NCBI RefSeq assembly: GCF_016801865.2
Contig: NC_068939.1
Location: forward strand, 123,719,687-123,783,686
DNA length: 64,000 bases
Origin: Culex pipiens pallens
Taxonomy: Eukaryota > Arthropoda > Insecta > Diptera > Culicidae
Direction: 5' to 3'
Shown: positions 47,474 to 59,001 of the stretch, piece after piece
How the letters are laid out: every line of letters begins with the position of its first letter
How positions within the stretch are numbered: the first letter of the stretch is position 1
Position numbers and translations under genes: made by a program
The notes under the pieces: generated by a model
The model's input: only the letters and a program-made list of their open reading frames with translations
What the model was told of the DNA's origin: nothing
Databases searched by the model: none

Positions 47474-49520
47474 CAGTCGTGCCTCGGTTTAGCACCGCAT
47501 ATGGGGGATGCAAAACCGAGGCGTGCATAACCGAGGCACAGAGCTTATGGGATTTTGGCTATATGGGAGACATTGGCTTTAATCGTACGAAAAATCATGC
47601 AAACATCAAAAAATTATAGTGTTTTGGAATCGGGATGATGTCAGCTATCCATTAAAATTATTATTTCATGAAAGTTTTCACAAAAATACGTATTTTTCCT
47701 GTATTTCGAAAATGCATTTTTTTTCTCTAAAGAAACCAAAAATATATTGTTATTGCAATATGGGTATCAAATGATCAGTTTTTTCATACATTTTTGATGT
47801 AATAACAACATTTTTAGAAAATACTCCAAATTTTCACAAAACTACGTTTTTTCGAAAAAATACTCAAAATTTCAATTTTTACAATATGGGTATCAAACGA
47901 TCGGGATTTTTTCATACATTTCGATTGTAATAACAACATTTTTAGAAAATACTCAAAATTTTCACAAAACTACGTATTTTTGTAAAACTTTTCAAAATTT
48001 CAGTTTTTACAATATGGGTATCAAATAATCGGGATTTTTCATACATTTCGAATGTAATAACAACATTTTTTGAAAATACTCTTAATTTTCACAAAACTAC
48101 GTATTTTCGAAAAAAAATCAAAATTTCCGTTTTTTCAATGTGGGTATCAAACGATCGGGATTTTTTCATACATTTCGAATGTAAAAACAATATTTTTTGA
48201 AAATACTCAAAATTTTCACAAAACTACGTATTTTCGAAAAAATACTCAAAATTTCCGTTTTTACAATGTGGGTATCAAACGATCGGGATTTTTTCCTACA
48301 TTTCGAATGTAATAACAATATTTTTTGAAAATACTCAAAATTTTCACAAAACTACGTATTTTTGAAAAAAAAATACTCAAAATTTCCGTTTTTAAAATGT
48401 AGGTATCAAACGATGAGGATTTTTTCATACATTTCAAAAAAAAATAAAAAAAATGAAAAAATCAAATTTTTCACAAAACTACGTATTTTTAAAAAAAATA
48501 CTCCAAATTTCCGTTTTTTACAAGAGGTATCCCGATTATTTGATACCCATATTGTGAAAACTGAAATTTTGAGAAGTTTTTCAATCATACGTAGTTTTAT
48601 GAAAATTTTCAGTATTTTCAAAAAATGTTGTTATTACATTCGAAATGTTTGGAAAAATCTCGGTCGTTTGATACCCACATTGTAAAAACGGAAATTTGAG
48701 TATTTTTTTCAAAAAATCGTAGTATTGTGAAAATTTTCAGTATTTTCAAAAAATGTTGTTATTACATTCGAAATGTTTGAAAAAATCCCGATCGTTTGAT
48801 ACCCACATTGTAAAAACGGAAATTTTGAGTATTTTTTTTTCGAAAATACGTAGTTTTGTGAAAATTTTTAGTATTTTCGAAGAATATTGTTTTTACATTC
48901 GAAATGTATGAAAAAATCCCGATCGTTTGATACCCACATTGTAAAAACTGAAATTTTGAGAATTTTTTTTCGAAAATACGTAGTTTTGTAAAAATTTTGA
49001 GTATTTTCAAAAAAATGTTGTTATTACATTCGAAATGTATGAAAAAATCCCGATCGTTTGATACCCATATTGTAAAAATTTAAATTTTGAGTATTTTTTT
49101 CGAAAAAACGTGGTTTAGTGAAAATTTGGAGTATTTTCTAAAAATGTTGTTATTACATCCGAAATGTATGAAAAAACCTGATCATTCGATACCCATATTG
49201 CAATAACAATATATTTTTGGATTCTTTAGAGAAAAAAAAAAATGCATTTTCAAAATACAGGGAAAATACGTATTTTTGTAAAAAAAATTCATGAAATAAT
49301 AATTTTAATGGATAACTGAAATCATCCCGATTACAAAACACTATAAGTTTTTGATGTTTGCATGATTTTTCATAAGATTAAAACCAATGTCTCCCGTATA
49401 GCAAAAAACCCATAAGCTCTGTGCTTCAGTTAAGCACTGGGCCGTGCTTAACCGAGGCAGCTGAACGGTGCAAAACCGGGGCAGTGCAAAACCGAGGCGT
49501 GCAAAACCGAGGCATGACTG
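47474..49520. mobile_element. 2.05-kb Tc1/mariner-like element made of two facing six-unit arrays
   Basis: The ends CAGTCGTGCCTCGGTTTAGC and CAAAACCGAGGCATGACTG are inverse, flanked by TA. Between them about six units of roughly 127-130 bp (box GGGTATCAAACGATCGGGA) point right in 47755-48420 and six point left in 48530-49200, so the whole is one giant hairpin centred near 48500. The box positions are about 47761, 47886, 48014, 48140, 48268 and 48401, then 48541, 48669, 48799, 48930, 49061 and 49190. Short frames inside (FTKLRIFEK-type peptides) come from the repeat. No transposase. Confidence 0.92.
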
Positions 49521-49529
49521 TACAGAATG

Positions 49530-50000
49530 CTAGATAATTTTGGTTGTGGGTATAATAAATGATCGAATATACTTATGACTAAATTAAACTAAATAAATTC
49601 CGTTCTAAAAATCATTACTTGCATGATAACTTCAGCTGGTTTTTTAGAACCTGGCTGCATGATAAATTCGATTTCTATAAAACCAGCTGAAGTTATCTTG
49701 CATGTAATGATTTTAAGAACGGAATTTAATTTTTTAGAACGGCATTCAATTTCTGTTATTTATTCATAAAAATATTCGATCAATTATTTAGAATAAAATT
49801 TTTTTAACTGAGGTTATCTTGCAGAAAGTTATCTTGTGAATTCAAGCTGAAGTTAACTTGCAGATTCAATGATTTTAGAACAAAAACCATCGCTTCAAGG
49901 CAACTTCTGTACTAAAAAGTTACCATGCAGCGATGTTTTTTTGATTTTTAGTACTTGCATGATATTTTTTTTTGTACATTGCAAGAAAACTTCGGCTATA
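49530..50000. repeat. AACTTCAGCTGGTTTTA repeat with inverted arms (49592-49735), continuing the sequence before 47474
   Basis: GTTCTAAAAATCATTACTTG and CATGTAATGATTTTAAGAAC are inverse arms of about 60 bp. The motifs AAGTTATCTTGCA and ATCATCGAATCTGCAAG also occur at 46605-46620 and 47407-47470, so the 46.6-kb and 47.5-kb elements inserted into this older repeat. Confidence 0.6.
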
Positions 50001-50403
50001 TCACTTTGCTAACTTTTGAGTTCTATTGAGTGATCAATTCCACTGCACTGTACCATCTTGATGCGACTAAGTAAAGTCAGCGACATTTTGCAGTACAGTG
50101 TTTTGACATTCTTCCAATGTAGTGCATCACCTAGGATCCCAGGGCATTTAAAAAATGTAAAATACAAGCAACTGTTTCAAAAATTGAATTAAAATAGAAG
50201 CGTTTTTGTGGATTTTTTTGCTGCAAAAAAGATTTTGCAGTGGATTTTTTTACGATCCCAAATTTTTGAAGGAGCCCAAACATGCTAAATATGATTTTCA
50301 ATGATTGTTTTAAGATGATTCAGATGAAATTTTGAAGGTTTTTTGCCCCTCTGATTTTAAGGAGGTGATGCAACGCTAAAGCCAAAAGCTATGATCCCTA
50401 AAT

Positions 50404-50960
50404 TTAAAAAAAAACAAGGACAAACATAAAGGCCAGAACAATTGACTGCTGTCCATTTTCCATCGCGTTCAGACTCTTGATCGCAGCTTTCCCCATGAAT
50501 GGACCACGTCTGGGTAGAACAGGTTCGCTCGCATTTCGATCACCACCGATCCATCGATCGCGCACCAGATCAATGAGCGTTACGCAAACGGTGAAGGGGC
50601 GTGGTTGAAAGTGTCCGTGTTTTATCAATGAACTCAATACGCTTGATCGCAGCAGATGATGCTCCTCGTAGGCAGATGATAATGATGGGTGATTGTGTGA
50701 TGAAAGGTGATGCTGCAGCCGCCACCCGTTTATTTTGTATACGTTTACGTTTATGAATGGAAAACGGACCGAGCGCGCGCGGCGGCAGGTCAATGAATAT
50801 GACACAATGTGGCAGTTGTTGACCGGACAGTAGTGGTCCAGAGGACGCGACGGGCTTGCCGGAGGACGGTAATGATGCAATTAAGACCTTCGCAGCGAGG
50901 AGAGAGAGTTGCTCCTGCTGCATAATTGATTGATCAAATTATCTCATAACTGATGGTGCA
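50404..50960 (-). other. GC-richer island with a 158-codon minus frame
   Basis: The minus frame 50404-50880 (SPSRPLDHYCPVNNCHIVSY, MENGQQSIVLAFMFVLVFF at the end) has no domain I know, and a second minus frame overlaps it. The sequence (GATCGCGCACCAGATCAATG, GAGCGCGCGCGGCGGCAGGT) looks single-copy and may be regulatory DNA or an exon. No splice sites were assigned. Confidence 0.3.
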
Positions 50961-51434
50961 CATTGGTCGGTCGGTATTTTTTTTATTGCCGATATGCCCT
51001 TTTGTTTTGTTTTTGTAGTGCGGTCAGAAAGTCAGGAAACCGGAACAGCATGCAAAGTGTTTACGGGTAACGCAAAAAATGGGTACCCTACGCCAAGGTC
51101 GAGTTTTATCACCCCTCACGAGCTCAACGGTCAACTTGAGGCCGTTGTGAGCTGTTGTCACAGAGTGTTTTTAAAAAAGCAAGCTTCATAAACTTTCGAA
51201 AATCTGTATCTCGACTTAGGTCAAGAAACATAAACTTACCAGGTGCAAAAACGTCTGAATCAATTATGTTTGAAATTTTTCAAGTTTGAAAAGCAGTGTT
51301 TCTAGAACAAAAAAATTAGCTGCAAATTATTTTTATTTTGTTTTTGTGTATGATATGAAAAAAAATGCAAAAATAAATTAAACTTTAAACTTCAAATATC
51401 TAAATTTAACAAAAAGTTGTATGATACTAGTACC

Positions 51435-52057
51435 TAGAGCACACTTGCCACAAGAGAGCACCAAACCAGCCAGCTTAAGGTTGGCCGAGAGAAAACGCAC
51501 CAGCTACCTAGTGGCCACGGCTAGTCAGGTGCAGACCCTCCCAACCCTTAGGAAAAACAGGGTCTCAACAACAGCGGAGCCTCAACTTTGAAGGGGGCAC
51601 CCTATGATGATCTATCGATGCAACAAGCTTCGTGAAAAGTAAAATAGTAATTATCAACAACAATGTTTTACTGTCGATAATGATAGAGGAAAGGTAGTTG
51701 GGAGGGCTGGATAGCGCATAGGAAACATAGTTGCGCTGGGCTGTGGGTTTGGGGGGTTTAGGGTTGAATTGGGAGCCAATGGCTAGTCACTAGCCAATGA
51801 GCGAAACGGAGTGTCTGCTTAACGGTGGTCGATTTTGACCTTAAACTACGAGGAGCTATGAAGGTTGGACGGACAAAAGGGTTGTTTTGTAGAGTGGTCA
51901 ACAATCATGAACACGTGGATGATTGTTCATACCGAATACCTGGCAAGGTCTACATACCTAACTAAGTGAATTTTTAATAACAAATTTATCAAAAGCCTGA
52001 AATTTAAAAAAAAATGTTTTCCAAATAGTTGAAATTACTTTCCAGATTCGTTCTATA
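51435..52057. other. GC-richer unknown sequence, left flank of the 52-kb element
   Basis: GGCCGAGAGAAAACGCACCA, GGGTCTCAACAACAGCGGAG and a G-rich stretch near 51750 resemble retroelement or Helitron body sequence more than a gene. No long frame. 53157-54120 has the same style, and the two may be one older element split by the 52058-53154 insertion. Confidence 0.35.
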
Positions 52058-52378
52058 CACACTAAAAAAATTGAATATTACAATTTAGGTAATCGTTAAT
52101 CACACCTATTATTCAATCGTGTAATCGTATTTTTGATGTAATATTACGATTATTCTGACGTAAATCAACGAATTTTGTATTGATGGAGCTGTACACCATA
52201 CGAGATCTAACATTACATCATAGAGGACCTAATTGTACGTTTAATTTAATGCACATATTTGGAGCATCAGATTTGATGTAATTTTACATCAAATCAAACC
52301 CGATTGTACACATTTTGACCGTTACACAATTGCCAGACTGCCAGCCTGCCAGAGTGATGAAACGTCAAAACAACCGCC

Positions 52379-52594
52379 ATGTTCGACGTCGCGAAAAAGC
52401 TGTTGCAGAAACAGAAACGTGTTCGTAAAGATTTTGCTCAAGATCTTTCGCCAGAATCTGCTACCTGGTGCCATCAAGTCTCAGAAATAGTTAAGTTTGA
52501 GCTTATTGAAGTGCAGTTATATTTTTGTTTGAGACAGTTCACAACAAATTTTGCATTTTCCGTGTCGTTTCTGTCTAGATTTTTGAAGTCCTGA
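52379..52594 (+). CDS. Captured small gene segment inside the 52-kb element
   Basis: ATG at 52379 in good context (AACCGCCATGTTC) starts MFDVAKKLLQKQKRVRKDFA then QDLSPESATWCHQVSEI. The rest of the 71-codon frame is less protein-like. After a foldback insertion the segment resumes as DDKKCLKSRHVRKDPEANHC then DVKLKYDAIKTINS with a stop at 52958 and a nearby AATAAA-like signal (GCAATAAAAAC, 52937). This looks like the first and last exons of a small unknown gene. The start FDVAKK recalls FDVVKN of the mobile exon. Confidence 0.4.
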   Translation: MFDVAKKLLQKQKRVRKDFAQDLSPESATWCHQVSEIVKFELIEVQLYFCLRQFTTNFAFSVSFLSRFLKS

Positions 52595-52667
52595 AAATAA
52601 TAACGACAGTGTGTGCTAGAAGTAGGTTCTCCAGCTTGACCAGGTTGAAACCTTCTCCGGCCTGAAG

Positions 52668-52856
52668 CCGCACGGAGAAAAGAGAGTTCTCAAAATCGTG
52701 AACAAGCGTTCATGAAAATGGGAACCACGAACAAAGTGTTCAAATCCCATGGTACGATTTCCAAAAACGTACCATGGGATTTGAACACTTTGTTCGTGGT
52801 TCCCATTTTCATGAACGCTTGTTCACGATTTTGGGAACTCTTTTTTCTCCGTGCGG
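52668..52856. mobile_element. Foldback of about 189 bp (CCGCACGGAGAAAA ends) inside the captured segment
   Basis: Arms of about 88 bp, for example GAACAAGCGTTCATGAAAAT and ATTTTCATGAACGCTTGTTC; TGTTCAAATCCCATGGTACG and its inverse. The loop is only about 10 bp. Few differences between the arms, so it is a recent insertion. Confidence 0.88.
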
Positions 52857-53156
52857 ATGATAAAAAGTGTTTAAAGAGTCGTCATGTCAGAAAAGATCCG
52901 GAGGCAAATCATTGTGATGTGAAATTGAAGTATGATGCAATAAAAACTATTAACTCTTAATCCTGTAGCCCTTTTCTTTCATCCAATTAGAATTATTATA
53001 TTCCAATAGGAATAGTTCCCCACTAAAATAACGTTTAATGTAATTTTACACGACTTCGGATGATTGTTGGGATCGTGTAATATTACGTCTAATTTGATGC
53101 TCCAGTTATATGCATCTAATTTGACCGAAAATTACATGTTTTTTTCGTAGTGTGTA

Positions 53157-54120
53157 ATTCAACTCAAGTTTACAAATAAAAATGCACATTTCAGCATTTC
53201 TGGCCAAACACACAGTAACAAATAAACTCCCAACAACCACTAAACCACCACCTTGGCCTTCTACTAGCCTAGCCACTTATCACACCACAAAGTACTCCAA
53301 CAGCATCCGTCCTAGACTCAGTGTTGAAAACGCTCGCGCCAGCCAGCCAGCCAGATATTGAACGCCCCCTTAGCGCGAAACCTCCTTCTCTCTTAAGCAC
53401 ACACCACACTCGTACAGTAACTCATCCGCGCCGCTCTCAAGAAGAGGTCTTCTCCATGATGACAGTCCAATTTGCATAAATACACACACGAAAACAGCTC
53501 ACATGTGGCGTTGAATGAGCCAACTTAAGGCCAGTGCCAAAAACGAAGATCACTTGCCAGCAGTGACTCGCTTACGGGATTCTAACCTGACGCCTCTGCT
53601 TGAGAATTTGAGGAATTTCCAAAAAATAAATAAACATAATTAGATCAAGTAATTCCTGCTCGTTACGCCACGTTTCAAGTTACCACATTTGTCCGAGATT
53701 ACCCCGAAATCCCTGGGAACACAACTGTTGCCAATTTCTCCCAAACAGGATCAGTATCAGGTAGCTTCAGAGAAGGAACACCCGCGGTAATATTGGGCAT
53801 GGGAAAATAGTTACAGCAAAACGGACTCTTGCTGTTGTGTTGCCCAAATCTCGTTACACCTGAGCGGAATCGAAGGACCGACGCTTCATGAGAAAATCAG
53901 CCAAACAATGGCAGAACTTCTGTGTAGGAGGGATCGAGGAAGGAAGAGCCCATCAAGAGGGCTCTCCAGGGGACTGCCACCGGCAGGATGCTGCTGGATG
54001 CTCCGGTGAATGGTGTGCGATGAAGGTAACGAGATTAGGCTAGCTAATCCAGGTGGGAGGATGGAACTGAGGGGAACTAAGGGAAGTGGAGTTAAAATTT
54101 AGAGTTTTTACTAAACACAA
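53157..54120. other. GC-richer unknown sequence, right flank of the 52-kb element
   Basis: CAGCCAGCCAGCCAG at 53340, GGAGGGATCGAGGAAGGAAG at 53929 and GGGCTCTCCAGGGGACTGCC at 53959. No long open frame and no inverted ends found; likely an unclassified repeat. Confidence 0.3.
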
Positions 54121-54167
54121 CTAAACCATGATCGCATAAATGTCACATAAGGATAATTCTCCGCAAA

Positions 54168-55062
54168 CTCACACAGCAGTTGCTCCGACCCCTCTTCGAT
54201 TTGCGTGAAACTTTGTCCTAAGGGGTAACTTTTGTCCCTGATCACGAATGCGACGTCCGTTTTTTTATATCTCGTGACGGAGGAGCGGTACGACCCCTTT
54301 CATTTTTGAATTTGCGAAAAAAAATGTATTTTTCAATAATTTCCAGCCTGAAACAGTGATGAGATAGAAATTTCGTTGATCATGGCCGTTCATGGTCACC
54401 CGCGACAGACACGGACGACGGAACAAAGAGAAACGCAAAAAGTATTTTTTTCAAAACTTTTTTTCGAAAAATCGCCATAACTCGTGATGTTTATAAGCAA
54501 ACCCCTTATGTCACCCTTATCAATTTTTTTTGTAATTGTCTACAATGTTGTAGAACATTGTTACACTCTAAAAAATAACCTTGCAAAGTTAGATAAAACA
54601 CAAATTTTTAAAATGAAAAATATAGTTTGAAATGAAAAAAAGACCCTTCTGGGTTAATGTAGATTCGAAAAGTACGTGAAATTTTCCTTAAAATTACATG
54701 TTCCAAACAATTTGACAGTTGAATAACGGAAAATTGCAGCGTTTTAAAAACATTCTTATTATTTTTTGATGAAAAATACGTTTTTTTCGGAATTCTGAGT
54801 ACGCCATCAAATCGGGCGTCTAATTTTAAACAAAAGTTCCTTTGACACCAAATTTCTATCTCATCATTGTTTCAGGCTGAAAATTATTGAAAGACGCCTC
54901 TTTTTTCGCATGTTTAAAAATGAAAGGGGTCGTATCGCCCCTCCGTCACGAGATATCAAAAACGGACCTCGGATCCATGATTAGGGACAAAAGTTACCCC
55001 TCAGGACAAAGTTTCACGCAAATCGAAGAGGGGTCGGGGCAACTTTTCCCGATTTCGTATGA
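54168..55062. mobile_element. Foldback of about 0.9 kb (CCTCTTCGATTTGCGTGAAA arms)
   Basis: Left arm about 54180-54375 (TTCGATTTGCGTGAAACTTT, GGGACAAAAGTTACCCC inverted, ATCTCGTGACGGAGGAGCGG, CCAGCCTGAAACAGTGATGA) is mirrored by 54850-55035. The arms are visibly diverged. A one-sided diverged relative is at 62384-62610. Confidence 0.82.
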
Positions 55063-55754
55063 GCTGGTAGAGAATTGCCCATGCATTTTTTTCGAGTTTT
55101 CATAATTTTACGAAACAGTTTTTTAAGTGATGATTTTGACAATTTTTGACCAGTTTTTCGAAGATTTTTTCCTTAAAACTTAATCGTGTGCTTTTGAAAG
55201 TATTTTTGTCGAAAGGTTCAGGCATTTTTAAATAAGAATATATGCTTTTTCGTAAAATGCTGATAACTCGTGAAAAATACGTGCAAATTCTTTTTTTTTA
55301 TTGAATTTGAATTTATATACTTACTTTGGCCAGAATCGAGGGACATAAGCTTCAATCAATATTTGCAACAGCCTAATTTAACTACGATATGAATATGACA
55401 ATCGGAAAGTACACCATTATCAAGTTATCTAAGGTTATACATAAAAGCATATTTTAGATATTTTTAAATAGTCTTATTTTTGAGCTGGTGATATAGCGGT
55501 AACAATTTATCAAAATTGCAATGTTGAAATTTAAAACCGTTGGAATTTTTTTGATTGAAAAAATTAAAAAATTTAAATCATGACTGACATTTCTAAAAAG
55601 TTATTTTTTTGGTTTTTATATAATTTGCCTAATTTTATTTTTAAAAAGTGGAACTTATTTGGCAAAAAAAAAGATTTGCAATATTTCCAAGAAGATTATT
55701 CTTAAAAAAAATGAAAAAGGACATTTAAATCAAAAGTAATTTTCTTATTTAGTT

Positions 55755-55823
55755 TCTGTGGCCGAATGATTGGATTTCGCATTATTAGTGAAGGGCGATG
55801 AGTTCAATTCCTTTATGGCTCTG
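55755..55823 (+). repeat. tRNA-like sequence (SINE head or pseudogene)
   Basis: TGTGGCCGAATGATTGGATT resembles the A-box half of a Leu/Ser-type tRNA and GAGTTCAATTCC the B box, closing with ATGGCTCTG. Stem pairing is incomplete. Confidence 0.5.
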
Positions 55824-56035
55824 CAAAGTAAGATTTCTTTCAAAGAGTAAAAATGGTATCTGGGAATACTGACCGGTAGGGGATGGGTTTCGATGGGTAA
55901 TGAAACATTTATTTTTTGCAACGTTATGTTTTTAGAATTTTCTTGTTTATGCAGATTTAAATAAGAGTCTCCTGAGAGCTCATACTTGAACTAAAATAAT
56001 TGGCCCATTTTCTAATTCTTTTAAATGATAAAACC

Positions 56036-56362
56036 GGCCGACAAAGTTTCTGCGCAGATTCAATTCAATTCAAAACACGTGCAATTTGAACTTTTCAGAA
56101 ATATTAAGACAGGCCCGAATGGGGTTTTCTCCAGAGTTTGTATGGAGAAATAGTGCGGTTTGCTCTTTGTTCATATTGCATGCAATTTCTAAGTTGTATG
56201 TCAGAGCGACGAACCGCCCTAATGCTCCATACAATGTTCTAAATATATAATATATATAATGTCTAAATATTCTTAAACACCTTAAAGTGCACGTGTTTTA
56301 GGGGACCAACGTGTTTCAGCATGAACCTCTCAAGTTGAGTCTGCGCAGAAATTTTGTCGGTC
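56036..56362. mobile_element. MITE with CCGACAAAGTTTCTGCGCAG ends
   Basis: 327 bp. Left CCGACAAAGTTTCTGCGCAG is inverse to right CTGCGCAGAAATTTTGTCGG. Inner ACACGTGCA/TGCACGTGT also pair. The flanking duplication is unclear. Confidence 0.8.
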
Positions 56363-57800
56363 AGTGTAATCATTGCAAAACTCTAGAAATTCTCCAGATC
56401 AAACACCAAGCCGTTGATTTCCCAAGGATATCACCTACCTTGCATTTCATCATCTTTCAGTTCACAGTTGAGGATCTCTCTTTTATTTCTTCAGGAAATG
56501 TAAGCCAATATGTTCTACTTGCACCGTCATCGGTAGTGACGAACCCACGGCACATACTGCTGCTCAGACGAACCAGAACTCACGCTGGGCCATAAATGAG
56601 GTTTTAATTCGACACGGCTGCCGGCCCCGACGGATGGACGACACAGGATGATGCCGATGGGTCCTAGTTCTTATTGATAGTTGGAAGAAATTTGGTCATG
56701 CGCTGGAAGGTCCGAACGTGATGAATGGGAGCCATATAGTGGATAGATCAGAAGCAAATGAGACAAATTAGAGGAATAATTTATATTTGGAAAATTATTT
56801 TCTCTGCTCAAATTAAAAAAAAAAACATAAATTTTTAAAATCTCTGATAATTAATTTGTAGAAGCTGATATTTTCCTTTTTTTTAAATCGATTCAAAAAT
56901 CATAACCTGTTGATATTCTGACTCAACTCAAAGGAAGCGAACCTTCCTCAAAAACGAGAAGCATCACAATAAAAGTACATCAAAACCATAAAATGCTTCA
57001 AAAAACGGCCACCCCTCCAGAATTCTCACTTGGGGACCAAAATCGCTTCCGTGGGACAAACTCAAGTGCGTACGACGACGACGATTCCTTCAACCTGCTT
57101 CTTCTTCCGTGAGTCCTAACCTACAGAACTAAAAATTACTTGAATGAAGGCAGTCGTTTCGATTTTTTTTTTCTCATGATTCTCATTTTCTGGTCCAAAT
57201 CGGCCTGCGCGCACGTCCTTTCCTTCTTTTTTTGCTGCTGCCTTGGAAAGATTTCCTGTGGGCACAGACATTTGAAAAAAAACTCCGTCAAACAGAAGGA
57301 CCCAAACGACGATCGTCGTCGGGGAGTTTTTTGTTCTCACTTCATTTTCGAGGGCGAGACATGTGTTACGCAACCTTTTCTCGGCGATGAAGATCTTGGT
57401 TTTTTTTATTTCTTGTTCTGTTTTTTTTTTGAAGTTCAGGAGTTCGATCGTTACACTTGATCTCGTCGCCGTCGTCGTCCCAGATGGTGGTGCCTGCCCC
57501 AGATGATGATTATGTTTTCGGGAACACTTTCACTAATGAGTTTTGACGAGTTGTTTTTCTGTGGTGAATTTGGGAGGGTTTTTTATGTATCTGTCGCCTG
57601 CGCGTTTTTTGTGCATTGTGAAATTATTTTAAAATTAATTGGTCAAGTGTTGTTTTGTTGAAATAAGGCCGTTACAAATATTTTCCAAAGTGTATATCCC
57701 TTGCCTCTGGCCAAAATCAAAGGATGGACAAAAAAAAATTAAAAAACATCTTACCACGGATTCAACATTATAAAATGCTTTATACATCAGTACAGTTATA
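56363..57800. other. No gene recognised; GC-richer patches at 56500-56720 and 57030-57520
   Basis: A 94-codon plus frame ends at 56595 and two opposed frames cover 57116-57460; none has a known domain. GACGACGACGATTC and GTCGCCGTCGTCGTC runs explain part of the openness. Confidence 0.25.
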
Positions 57801-58225
57801 TTACAATCATAAATTTTCAAAAAACCATAAAATCATACCAAAATATAGCATGTGGAAGACCACAACAATACCAAAACATTTTATTCCAAGGGTAAAAAAA
57901 TAGCATAAAACATAACCATTTCAATACCAAGTTGGGGTATTGTTGATTTTGGAAAATTGCTTGAATACCAAAACTTGGTATTGCCATGGTTTTATTTTTG
58001 GCAATCTCGTTCCCTTGGAATATCAGATTTTGGTGTTCTTGTGGTTTTCCACATACATGGTTTTGGTATGATTTCATGGTATTTTACCATCAAGGGCACA
58101 TTTTGGTCGTTGGTATTTGGACAAGTAATACCAAAATTTGGTATTTTCATGTCATTTTTTAGTGAAGCAGTTCCAGTTAGTGAAAAAAAGGGAATGGTCT
58201 ATATGCAACAGCCAAATCTACTCAC

Positions 58226-58318
58226 CTGATGATTCCATGTTGTTTTTAGTGATATTCTTCACCACATCGAATACATTTGTCATTGATGAACGGCTTGTGC
58301 TTGAAGTTCTTGAAGCCT
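58226..58318 (-). CDS. Mobile 93-nt phase-symmetric exon, copy B
   Basis: On the minus strand, TTATTTTTCAG precedes and GTGAGTAG follows. In frame: ASRTSSTSRSSMTNVFDVVK then NITKNNMESS. Same length, phases and splice sites as copy A at 39387-39479. Flanking intron sequence (TGGCTGTTGCATAT downstream, ACGAGTCAAT upstream) is shared, showing the exon travels with the element. Confidence 0.5.
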
Positions 58319-58494
58319 CTGAAAAATAAAATAATTAAAAATAAATGTTATTAAAATGAAACTAGATTCAAGTCACCAAAAATTCAATCATACTATCAAT
58401 TGACTCGTTAATCAAAGTATTTGATTATCGCGACTTAGACAAATTTCAACGATTTTACATTATTTTCTAAAAAACGGAATCGACGTAACACCTT

Positions 58495-58640
58495 ATAATG
58501 TGGCCCTCTTAAACCTTGCGGTTTTGTCAACGGATCCACAGGCGTGTATCGTTCTTTTTGCGACAAGACTCCGCCTCCCGGGTCTCCTAAGTGTGAAGGT
58601 ATGGGCACGGGGAGAGGGCACCGAATACCTATATTTACAC
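58495..58640 (-). repeat. Dispersed GC-rich repeat, copy 1
   Basis: CTCCTAAGTGTGAAGGTATG, GGCACGG and CCGAATACCTATATTTACAC are shared with 61355-61475. On the minus strand the frame reads GIRCPLPVPIPSHLGDPGG; in the other copy GIRRRRSVPYFHTLRSPGRR. Function unknown. Confidence 0.6.
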
Positions 58641-59001
58641 TTAGAATTTTTCTAAGTGAGTGTATTTGAAAAATCAACTTTAACATTTTTGGTTTTCAAT
58701 TTCAAGTCATTTTTACGCAAAATTAATGACCTTGTCAAAATAGGTCAAAATTTTCCCATAGTTTCAAATGAATTTGATAAAACATTGTAATATTATTTGG
58801 TATTTACCAAGATAATACCAAAATGTGGTATCCTGACTAAGAAAATTCTCCAAAATTTGAAGGTAATTCTTTATGGGGTACAGGGCAGATTATCCGATTA
58901 TCCGAAGCATCGCTTATTTTTTTCTTATTTTCTTATTTTTAACAAATTTAAATTTTCCCATAGCTTCAGGGGAATATGATAAAATACTGTAGTACCAAAT
59001 A

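Larger units (their letters stand above)
52058..53154. mobile_element. 1.1-kb TA-duplicating element carrying a gene-like segment
   Basis: The ends CACACTAAAAAAATTGAATA and TTTTTTTCGTAGTGTG are partly inverse, flanked by TA, as in the 165- and 221-bp family members at 12.6 and 26.8 kb. The outer 250-300 bp on each side are AT-rich and share motifs (GTAATATTACG, GTAATTTTACA). The centre (52330-52970) has different composition and looks captured. Confidence 0.65.

Noticed and set aside
48070..49341. Several small proteins (FTKLRIFEK-type)
   Set aside because: They are readings of the same tandem unit in the 47.5-kb element, on both strands.
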